From JAACEU01 sp043816165 (GTDB lineage: Bacteria > Patescibacteriota > Gracilibacteria > UBA1369 > LOWO2-01-FULL-3): 16,405 nt of DNA. The stretch lies in NCBI GenBank assembly GCA_043816165.1, contig JBDRIE010000047.1, positions 1-16,405 on the forward strand, in the 5' to 3' direction. How positions within the stretch are numbered: the stretch's first letter is position 1; every line of letters starts with the position of its first letter. Below the pieces are notes generated by a model that saw nothing but the letters and a program-made list of their open reading frames with translations, was not told the origin of the DNA and ran no database searches. Shown piece after piece: positions 1-5,849 of the stretch. The translations under genes and the position numbers were made by a program.

Positions 1-180
1 ATGGTTTGCAACACAACATACAGCGGAATAAACACAGTTCAATTAAAACACAACACACCCATTATTTATGGAATTCTGACATGCGACAACATGAAACAAG
101 CCGAACACAGATCCAGCAAAGAAGGCTTAAATAAAGGAAAACAGGCTGCCCAAGCAGCACTCATTCAAACTCAACTCTAA
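1..180 (+). CDS. ribH: 6,7-dimethyl-8-ribityllumazine synthase, C-terminal part (cut by window edge)
   Basis: Lumazine synthase condenses 5-amino-6-ribitylamino-uracil with 3,4-dihydroxy-2-butanone 4-phosphate in the penultimate step of riboflavin synthesis. Frame 1 is open from base 1 to a TAA at 178-180 and gives 59 residues. They align without gaps to the family's C-terminal half: VCN near the start, then PIIYGILTCDN (family P-V-x-F-G-V-L-T-T-D/E-N), then the R-x-x-K-x-G-x-N-K-G block. The Arg and Lys of that block match the phosphate-binding residues of the family. The full protein is about 150-160 residues, so the catalytic His region and the true start lie outside the window. The ATG at base 1 is therefore most likely an internal Met codon. 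pgk follows 38 bases later on the same strand and may be cotranscribed. The identification rests on motif recognition and is fairly sure despite the truncation. Confidence 0.85.
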   Translation: MVCNTTYSGINTVQLKHNTPIIYGILTCDNMKQAEHRSSKEGLNKGKQAAQAALIQTQL

Positions 181-185
181 CTCTC

Positions 186-205
186 CCCCGCCTCAGGTGG
201 GAACT
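186..205. repeat. Short GC-rich hairpin repeat, copy 1
   Basis: In the ribH-pgk gap the sequence CCCCGCCT-CAGGTGGG-AACT contains a tight inverted repeat, CCCGCCT against AGGTGGG, with one G-T pair and a one-base centre. A near copy sits at 5781-5802 in another intergenic gap; both begin CCCCGCCT and are followed by AACT and a purine-AC. There is no T-run on either side, so it does not look like an intrinsic terminator. The AGGTGGG arm lies about 17 bases before the pgk ATG, too far for an ideal Shine-Dalgarno site. Confidence 0.55.
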
Positions 206-218
206 AACCACAAATCCT

Positions 219-1406
219 ATGAAAATCAAATCAATCGAAGAAATTCCAGATCTTAAAGGCAAAAAAATTCTACTAAGAGTGGATTTCAACGTTCCAATGC
301 ATGATGGCAAAATTCAAGATGATAGCAGAATCACACAATCCCTCGACACCATCAATTATCTCAAAGACAAAGGCGCGTCCATCATTATCATGAGCCATAT
401 GGGAAGACCAAAAGGACAAGTTGTAGAAGAATTGAGACTTACTAAAGTTGCTAAATACCTTTCAGACCTCCTCAAAACTCCTGTGAAAAAAATGGATGAC
501 GTCCTAAGCGACAAAGTAAAAAAAGAAGTTGCTGCAATGAAAGAAGGAGAAATAATAATGTTAGAAAACACAAGATTCCGCCCGGAGGAAAAAGAGTGCG
601 ATCCGGATTTTGCCAAAGACCTCGCCTCGCTCGGGGATGTATTTGTAAGCGATGCGTTTTCAGCAGCACATAGAAAACACGCTTCTACTGCGGGAATTGC
701 AGATTATTTGCCAGCATATGCGGGATTCTTGATGCAAAAAGAAATTGAAGCACTAGCTCCAATACTGGAAGAAGAGCCGATTCGCCCACTCACTATGATT
801 TTTGGAGGAGCAAAAATTGATACAAAAATAGGGATAATTAAGAACTTCATAGATAAGGCTGATTATTTCCTTATTGGCGGAGCTCTGGCAAACACATTTC
901 TTGCTGCCGCAGGATATAATGTTGGAGATTCGCTATATGAAGAAGACAAAGTAGAAACAGCCAGAGAAATAATGCTCTCATGCGAAAAACATCGCGAAAG
1001 ATTCATTATTCCCCATGACGTAGTTGTAGCAAGCGAGATTTCCGAGAACGCAGAAACAGCTCACCTACCTATCGAAGATGTAATGGAAGATATGAAAATC
1101 CTGGACATTGGCAAATGGACCGCAGAAAAATTCAACAACATAATCGAAAAATCAGGAACCGTAATCTGGAATGGACCGCTAGGACTTTATGAATACACAC
1201 CCTTCCAAAATGGCACAAAATTAGTTGCCTCCGCACTGGCAAGACACGACTGCAACTCAATTATCGGAGGTGGAGACACAGCAGACGCCCTAAAACGCAT
1301 AAACGTCCCTGCAGAAGCGTTCACGCACATCTCCACAGGCGGAGGCGCATGTTTAGAGTTCTTGAGCGGCGAGAAGTTACCGGGGATTGAGATATTGAAG
1401 AAATAA
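219..1406 (+). CDS. pgk: Phosphoglycerate kinase
   Basis: This glycolytic enzyme transfers phosphate from 1,3-bisphosphoglycerate to ADP, giving 3-phosphoglycerate and ATP. The 395-residue product has the usual full length. Visible motifs are RVDFNVP (20-26) with the substrate-binding Asp22 and Asn24, Arg37, SHMGRPKG (59-66), LENTRFRPEE (115-124), DAFSAAHRKHAST (145-157), the nucleotide-binding GGAK (196-199), VIWNGPLG, GGGDT (350-354) and the closing STGGGACLEFL. The DAFSAAHR and GGAKIDTK spellings differ slightly from the common DAFGTAHR and GGAKVSDK but keep the key His-Arg and Lys. The ATG at 219 starts directly before the first beta strand, as in other bacterial enzymes; no strong ribosome site precedes it. 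The TAA stop at 1404-1406 lies three bases from the end of the convergent PAP2-like gene, and I see no clear terminator between them. Confidence 0.98.
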   Translation: MKIKSIEEIPDLKGKKILLRVDFNVPMHDGKIQDDSRITQSLDTINYLKDKGASIIIMSHMGRPKGQVVEELRLTKVAKYLSDLLKTPVKKMDDVLSDKVKKEVAAMKEGEIIMLENTRFRPEEKECDPDFAKDLASLGDVFVSDAFSAAHRKHASTAGIADYLPAYAGFLMQKEIEALAPILEEEPIRPLTMIFGGAKIDTKIGIIKNFIDKADYFLIGGALANTFLAAAGYNVGDSLYEEDKVETAREIMLSCEKHRERFIIPHDVVVASEISENAETAHLPIEDVMEDMKILDIGKWTAEKFNNIIEKSGTVIWNGPLGLYEYTPFQNGTKLVASALARHDCNSIIGGGDTADALKRINVPAEAFTHISTGGGACLEFLSGEKLPGIEILKK

Positions 1407-1409
1407 TTT

Positions 1410-2219
1410 TCAGATTTTACTATTTACGTGGTTTTGTAAATTAGTGGTTAAAACACCTTTTTTCTTCAATTTCCCAGCCTTTCTAATACCTCTTCTTTCT
1501 CGCATACCTTTCAATTTTTCCTGTAAAGCTTTCCATCCATGAACCCTTATCTTTCTATCGAATCTTATATTTAAATTATTAAAAATCTTATCACTAAATG
1601 CATAAACTCCATAAGCAATGAAAAATGCTGCAAAAACATCAATCGAATAATGCACATGCATCAAAAGCACAGTTACTCCCATTAAAAAAGAACCGAAAAG
1701 CATTACCCACCTAAATCTTGATTTCCTAAACAATAAAAAGGCCAAAAAAGGAGTGGATGTATGCCCCGAAAAGAAAAGATCATTCGAAAATCTAAAAACC
1801 GCAGTCGATTCAATCGCTCCGTTTAACAACAATTGATCTTGATAAAAAAACCCTTCCGGCGGCCCTACGTTAGTCAACATTATAAATGCAGATCTCACCA
1901 ATAAAAGTATTCCAAAAGTTTTTAAAGTAAATGGTGCCAATTCCGGTTTCTTAAACAATGGATAAGCACAAATCAGAGCAATAATAGTATAAAAACCCCA
2001 AGTAAAAAGAAACTCCAGATTCACCGTAGGTATTTGCTCCAAAATCAAATCCCCAACAGGTGCATAAAAAGTAGCATCCTTATACGCACTTACCCACATA
2101 CTAACCACCAAAGCCCCAAATATTACAAGAAAACCAATTGCCAAAGATACAAAATAGGTCCTGTCCCTCAAGAGCACTTTCCAGTGGTGAGCTAATTTAG
2201 AAAAATATTCTTTTACCAT
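1410..2219 (-). CDS. PAP2 / sphingomyelin-synthase-like membrane phosphatase or phosphotransferase
   Basis: This 269-residue polytopic membrane protein has about six hydrophobic segments (roughly 22-44, 68-88, 100-117, 150-164, 170-187, 190-208). The active-site pattern is that of the PAP2_C (sphingomyelin-synthase-like) branch: DLFFSGHT (147-154) and HVHYSIDVF (188-196), giving the expected His153, His190 and Asp194 triad, with an RSAFIMLTNVGPP segment (109-121) where that branch carries its first conserved motif. Such enzymes remove or move phosphate-linked head groups on lipids at the outer membrane face. The substrate cannot be read from the sequence. A strongly basic, probably cytoplasmic tail runs from about 214 to 269. 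It is the last gene of the rplI-ruvX-ATPase operon, 8 bases after the ATPase stop. It ends in TGA, and no Shine-Dalgarno site precedes its ATG. Confidence 0.8.
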   Translation of the reverse strand: MVKEYFSKLAHHWKVLLRDRTYFVSLAIGFLVIFGALVVSMWVSAYKDATFYAPVGDLILEQIPTVNLEFLFTWGFYTIIALICAYPLFKKPELAPFTLKTFGILLLVRSAFIMLTNVGPPEGFFYQDQLLLNGAIESTAVFRFSNDLFFSGHTSTPFLAFLLFRKSRFRWVMLFGSFLMGVTVLLMHVHYSIDVFAAFFIAYGVYAFSDKIFNNLNIRFDRKIRVHGWKALQEKLKGMRERRGIRKAGKLKKKGVLTTNLQNHVNSKI

Positions 2220-2227
2220 AACAATAA

Positions 2228-4765
2228 TTAATTTTTCTTATCTACATCTTCCTCTTTATTGTCCCGTGAACTCCACCTCTTGATCCGATCCGTAATCTCG
2301 GTAACTTTTTTGCTATATCTCTCTCGCGATACCTTTTGTACTCGTTTTATCCGATCAACATCAATATTTAATTCCGGCGGAGGTAATGTAACTAATGAGA
2401 ACGTTTTTGAAGGCATTCCTTCAGTCAAAAGTCTCATATAAGCTGTATATTTGCTCAAAGAGACTAGATCAGGAGGAAGTACTTCCTCACCAAACTGCTG
2501 AGAAATGTATTCCGCATCATCAAAGCCTACTTGGAACGAGAGCGTACTACCCACATTTCCAAATACCGCATCTCTTACTTCATCCGGCATCTGCGCAATA
2601 TACTGATTCGCCATAGTCAAATTGAGCCTATACTTTCTGGCTTCTGACAAAATTGTTGCGAAAGATTCTGTAGCAAAATTCTGGAACTCATCCACGTATA
2701 GATAAAAATCGCGACGGTCTTTTTCCGGAATAGAAGCTCTACTCATCGCATCCAATTGGAACTTTGTAATAAACATCGCACCAAGAAGAGCAGAATTATC
2801 CTCCCCTATCTTACCTTTTGATAAATTAATAATAACGATTTTCCCCTTATCCATCGCAAATCGAAGATCAATAGTACTCTTTGGCTGACCTACAATATTT
2901 CTAATAGTCGGACTTGATAAGAATTGCCCGACTTTATTTTGAATCGGAGAAATAGCCTCTACACGGATTCTATCCTGCATTTTTCCAAACTCATCAATCC
3001 AAAAACTCCTTACAACCGGATCCTCTATTTTTCTAACAACTTTCTTTCTATATGCATCATCAGACAACATTCTCGTAATACCCAACATTGTAGTCCCGGG
3101 ATACTCCAAAAGCGCCAATATCGTATTTCTAAGTATATGTTCAAGTCTTGGTCCCCAACTTTCTGCGTATATCTTTTTGAAAATACCAACAAGTCCACTA
3201 CATACTATAGAACCAAGCGCCGGATCTACATTTTCCAACATATTAAACGCAACAGCATACTCATTATCCGCAGGATCTATAAGCATTACGTCATTTGTAC
3301 GATTTTGAGGAATAAAGTTCAAAACAGCATCAGCCAAATCTCCATGCGGATCAATCACACCAACTCCTTTTCCTTCCATAATGTCAGAATAAATCATATT
3401 TTCCAAAAGCGTAGATTTACCCATACCTGTTTTTCCGATTACATATATATGACGTCTACGATCAATCGGCTTGATGCCAAATATGGACTGAGACCCTCTA
3501 AAGTTAGATTTCCCTAAAATAGTCAATTCTTCTTCCTCACCCTGCACCGGCAAATCAGATGGTGGCTCTAGTTTTCGACTTTGTACCCAATAAATAGTCG
3601 GAGTCTTTACCAATAAATTTGGAAGATGGTAGACAGTTGCTAATTCCTCATTATTCAACACCATTCCATCCCTAATTATTCTCTTTTTATAAAGATTTAC
3701 CGCTTGGTGACCATCGAAGAAATCTCCTATTTGAAAACTATTAAGATGTGGGAAGCTAAACTGTTTGAACGCCCCTACTATCTCACGTAGCTTGATCTGT
3801 GCCTTCTTAAGGTCTTTATTCTTCGGAATGTGCATCAAACGAATAGTAGTCTCAAAAAGCGGTCTTATGACCTTATCCATTGCAGCATCCATATCCGACT
3901 CCCTTTCATGTGATTTACTTGTAAGCTCTTCAATATCGTCAGAACTTGAAATTGATGAACCTAAGCCGTCTTTGCCGGTATCAATTTTTGCAGTAATCAA
4001 AACTCCCTGAATCCAAAAAATAAAATAAACCGGGAAAAAAACAATTCTTAGCCACAACTTTCTGGTAGTAAATGCTTTTGCATAAGCAGTTTTTAAGAAC
4101 CCAATATTTCCAAAAACACCCTTTTTTAATAGACGAACACATTTTGTAAAAACAATTCTCCATTTATCCGGCAATGGCGTCACAACAACTTGAACCCAGG
4201 CCTGATCCTCAGGATCATCAAATTTCACCAATGATGCCGTTATACCTGCCATTGGATCTACTGCCAAACGCGTAAGCTTGTCCTCAAACTGTGAATAACG
4301 TTTGATTGGAAAAACATCACTACTAGAGAATTTCAGCTCTGTTCCAACCGCATTAGCGGAATTTTTTATATTCTCGGAATAATCATGACAATCCTCTATT
4401 TCCACATCCGGATATTGAGCATAAATTTGCCCCTCAACCAAATTCCTCAATCTCTCGGGAAAAGCCACATAAAACTTAATGCTGCGCTTAATACTTGCTA
4501 TCTCAAAACTCACATTGTCACTGCCATAACCCATTAATTTTTGCCAAAAACTAAAATCACTCTGTATTCCATGGAGTGTTGCGTATATTTGCTCCACTAC
4601 TATCGGTCCACTCTCACTTTCTTTGGCAACTCGAACCTGCAAAACAGTATATTTTTCTTTATATTTTCTCCTAATCTTTTGTATACGAAAAAAGATGGAT
4701 AAACCCACCAGCAAGGCAATAAACGCTATTAAGCCTAATCCTATATACTTTAATAATTCAATCAT
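2228..4765 (-). CDS. Membrane-anchored TraD/VirB4-like (FtsK-HerA superfamily) ATPase
   Basis: This 845-residue protein resembles the type IV secretion / conjugative DNA-transfer ATPases. One transmembrane helix lies at about 6-27, with a second hydrophobic stretch at about 240-259, before a C-terminal RecA-like motor. Walker A is GKTGMGKST (444-452), followed by GVIDPHGDLADAVL (469-482), typical of the TraD/VirB4-like group. Walker B is FYLYVDEF (687-694) with Asp692 and Glu693, and a polar glutamine follows at MANQY (Gln721). The middle region (about 50-400) is a poorly defined domain common to this group in Candidate Phyla bacteria. No relaxase, pilin, VirB6 or other secretion partner is in the window, so pumping DNA, protein or pilus parts is inference. 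Its ATG overlaps the ruvX TGA by four bases (ATGA), pointing to translational coupling. An alternative role is a HerA/FtsK-like chromosome or uptake motor. Confidence 0.85.
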   Translation of the reverse strand: MIELLKYIGLGLIAFIALLVGLSIFFRIQKIRRKYKEKYTVLQVRVAKESESGPIVVEQIYATLHGIQSDFSFWQKLMGYGSDNVSFEIASIKRSIKFYVAFPERLRNLVEGQIYAQYPDVEIEDCHDYSENIKNSANAVGTELKFSSSDVFPIKRYSQFEDKLTRLAVDPMAGITASLVKFDDPEDQAWVQVVVTPLPDKWRIVFTKCVRLLKKGVFGNIGFLKTAYAKAFTTRKLWLRIVFFPVYFIFWIQGVLITAKIDTGKDGLGSSISSSDDIEELTSKSHERESDMDAAMDKVIRPLFETTIRLMHIPKNKDLKKAQIKLREIVGAFKQFSFPHLNSFQIGDFFDGHQAVNLYKKRIIRDGMVLNNEELATVYHLPNLLVKTPTIYWVQSRKLEPPSDLPVQGEEEELTILGKSNFRGSQSIFGIKPIDRRRHIYVIGKTGMGKSTLLENMIYSDIMEGKGVGVIDPHGDLADAVLNFIPQNRTNDVMLIDPADNEYAVAFNMLENVDPALGSIVCSGLVGIFKKIYAESWGPRLEHILRNTILALLEYPGTTMLGITRMLSDDAYRKKVVRKIEDPVVRSFWIDEFGKMQDRIRVEAISPIQNKVGQFLSSPTIRNIVGQPKSTIDLRFAMDKGKIVIINLSKGKIGEDNSALLGAMFITKFQLDAMSRASIPEKDRRDFYLYVDEFQNFATESFATILSEARKYRLNLTMANQYIAQMPDEVRDAVFGNVGSTLSFQVGFDDAEYISQQFGEEVLPPDLVSLSKYTAYMRLLTEGMPSKTFSLVTLPPPELNIDVDRIKRVQKVSRERYSKKVTEITDRIKRWSSRDNKEEDVDKKN

Positions 4766-5217
4766 TCCAAAGAATTATACTGATTTGTCTGAATTTTATC
4801 AAAAAATCTTTGTAAAATCACTTGTGCCGCATAAGCATCTTTGCCCAATTTTTCTTTGCCGGATTTTTCTCTAGCATCATCCAAAAGATCATTAGCTTCA
4901 AAAGAACTCAACCTTTCATCAAAAAATTCAACATTAATATCTCCAAGTACGTTTCGTAGCTCTTTCACAAAATATCGAACTTCTTGCACCATTTCATTGT
5001 CCTCCTCCACCCTATCCATATTCAAAGGCAATCCCACAACAACCGTATTCACTTCTAACTCCAAGCACAACTCCTTGATCTCCGCGACAAGCTCTTCCAC
5101 ACCTTTATTTTCAATAACAGCTCTAGGAAACGCTATACGAAAATCAGCATCGCCACTCGCAACACCCACTCTTTTTTTACCATAGTCCAAAGCTAATACT
5201 TTCCCGATTTTATTCAT
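4762..5217 (-). CDS. ruvX: RuvX/YqgF-family nuclease
   Basis: YqgF proteins have an RNase H-like fold. They are linked to 5' maturation of pre-16S rRNA and, from the fold, to Holliday-junction resolution; both roles come from family knowledge. The 151-residue product has the usual length and motifs: VLALDYGKKRVGVA (7-20) with the first acidic residue Asp11, VVGLPLNMD (60-68), FFDERLSS (98-105) with Asp100/Glu101, and KDAYAAQVILQRF (126-138) with Asp127. It lies seven bases after rplI and overlaps the ATPase gene by four bases. GAGGAG, formed by the last two codons of rplI, gives it one of the few good ribosome sites in the window. Placement beside a ribosomal protein gene fits an rRNA-processing job. 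Confidence 0.95.
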   Translation of the reverse strand: MNKIGKVLALDYGKKRVGVASGDADFRIAFPRAVIENKGVEELVAEIKELCLELEVNTVVVGLPLNMDRVEEDNEMVQEVRYFVKELRNVLGDINVEFFDERLSSFEANDLLDDAREKSGKEKLGKDAYAAQVILQRFFDKIQTNQYNSLE

Positions 5218-5224
5218 ATTGATT

Positions 5225-5671
5225 TTACTCCTCAGCTTCTAGAACAACTGTTATCTCTTCTTCCACACCTTCACCCAAATGAACCTTAGCTTTATGTTCC
5301 CCCAACTCTTTGAAATGATCCATTTTTATAAAATCCTTTTCCAATTCCACCTTAGCACCGGCTTTTATTGCTTCAACAACATCAGCTTCTGTAATAGAAC
5401 CGTAAAGTTTCCCTTTGTCACTAACTTTCGCTTTGATTGTGACAGAAAGACCTTTGAGTTTCTTCAAAACATCTTTTACATTATCAAGAACCCTTTCCTT
5501 CTGTAATGTTCGCTTTTCATTTCTTTCCTCAGCTAATTTTTTAACTTTAGCATTAGCAACTTCCGCTAATCCTCGCGGAAACAGATAATTTCTAAAATAA
5601 CCATTTTTTACATTTATGATATCCCCTCGATAACCAAGGGTTTTCACGTCTTTATTCAATAAAACTTGCAT
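5225..5671 (-). CDS. rplI: 50S ribosomal protein bL9
   Basis: bL9 binds 23S rRNA near the L1 stalk region and helps keep the reading frame. At 148 residues it has the full two-domain length. The N-terminal domain begins MQVLLNKDVKTLG, followed by the L9 signature GDIINVKNGYFRNYLFPRGL (16-35). A charged connecting helix runs through about 41-75, and the C-terminal domain ends HLGEGVEEEITVVLEAEE. The protein is absent from some Candidate Phyla groups, so its presence has some value for placing the organism. It is the first gene of an operon with ruvX, the ATPase and the PAP2-like gene. No Shine-Dalgarno site precedes the ATG, but a possible promoter lies 27 bases upstream. Confidence 0.98.
   Translation of the reverse strand: MQVLLNKDVKTLGYRGDIINVKNGYFRNYLFPRGLAEVANAKVKKLAEERNEKRTLQKERVLDNVKDVLKKLKGLSVTIKAKVSDKGKLYGSITEADVVEAIKAGAKVELEKDFIKMDHFKELGEHKAKVHLGEGVEEEITVVLEAEE
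5228..5233 (-). promoter_or_regulatory. Shine-Dalgarno site of ruvX inside the rplI stop region
   Basis: On the minus strand the sequence reads GAG GAG TAA AATCAAT ATG. The two final Glu codons of rplI form a strong GAGGAG ribosome site 10 bases before the ruvX start. This fixes the ruvX start and suggests that ribosomes ending rplI re-initiate on ruvX. Confidence 0.8.
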
Positions 5672-5697
5672 GATTTATTCATTAAAATTGCCATATA

Positions 5698-5726
5698 TAA
5701 ATACAGAAGATTCCCCTAAAAGTAAA
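5698..5726 (-). promoter_or_regulatory. Possible sigma-70-type promoter of the rplI operon
   Basis: Reading the minus strand, TTTACT (5721-5726) and TATTTA (5698-5703) are 17 bases apart, and a start about 7 bases on would leave a leader of about 20 bases before rplI. The -10 match is poor (only TAT-), so the site is weak by sequence. A promoter is nevertheless expected here because a terminator-like hairpin lies just upstream. Confidence 0.3.
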
Positions 5727-5729
5727 GTG

Positions 5730-5755
5730 AAAAAGGTATCCCACATTCGTGGGAT
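5730..5755 (-). terminator. Rho-independent terminator after the solute-binding protein gene
   Basis: A perfect 7-bp stem, ATCCCAC (5738-5744) and GTGGGAT (5749-5755), closes a four-base loop. On the minus strand it is followed, after two bases, by a run of five T (5730-5734) and more T-rich sequence. On the + strand no T-run follows, so it should act on minus-strand transcripts from the purC-to-sbp series, about 95 bases past the last stop. The tail is short, which lowers confidence in strong termination. Confidence 0.6.
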
Positions 5756-5849
5756 GCTATCCTCGCCTGTCCCGACCCTGCCCCGCCTTGGCGGGGGGAA
5801 CTGACTCTGCGAGCCTTAGCTCGGAGCGCGTTCGCTTCGCTGCCGCGTG
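5756..5849. other. GC-rich intergenic hairpin cluster
   Basis: Between the solute-binding protein stop and the terminator the sequence turns suddenly GC-rich compared with the AT-rich genes around it. It holds the CCCCGCC hairpin at 5781-5796, a CGAGC-ctta-GCTCG hairpin at 5810-5823, and a GCG/CGC-rich stretch at about 5824-5848. No coding pattern was recognised. It reads as the structured 3' untranslated end of the minus-strand transcript, or as a cluster of extragenic palindromes. Confidence 0.55.
5781..5802. repeat. Short GC-rich hairpin repeat, copy 2
   Basis: CCCCGCC (5781-5787) and GGCGGGG (5790-5796) form a perfect 7-bp stem with a two-base loop, followed by GG and AACT. The left arm and the AACT-purine-AC tail match the copy at 186-205; the two copies differ by a couple of bases and a 2-bp length change in the right arm. 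Two copies in separate gaps of one window suggest a dispersed extragenic palindrome family. Confidence 0.6.

Noticed and set aside
1407..1480. Intrinsic terminator for pgk near the TTTTTT run at about 1458
   Set aside because: Only about three base pairs can form before the T-run, and the bases belong to the 3' coding end of the PAP2-like gene. No convincing stem was found.
2924..3517. A 197-codon + strand open frame
   Set aside because: It lies antisense to the Walker A and neighbouring motor region of the TraD/VirB4-like ATPase. The composition is typical of an AT-rich shadow frame and no domain is seen.
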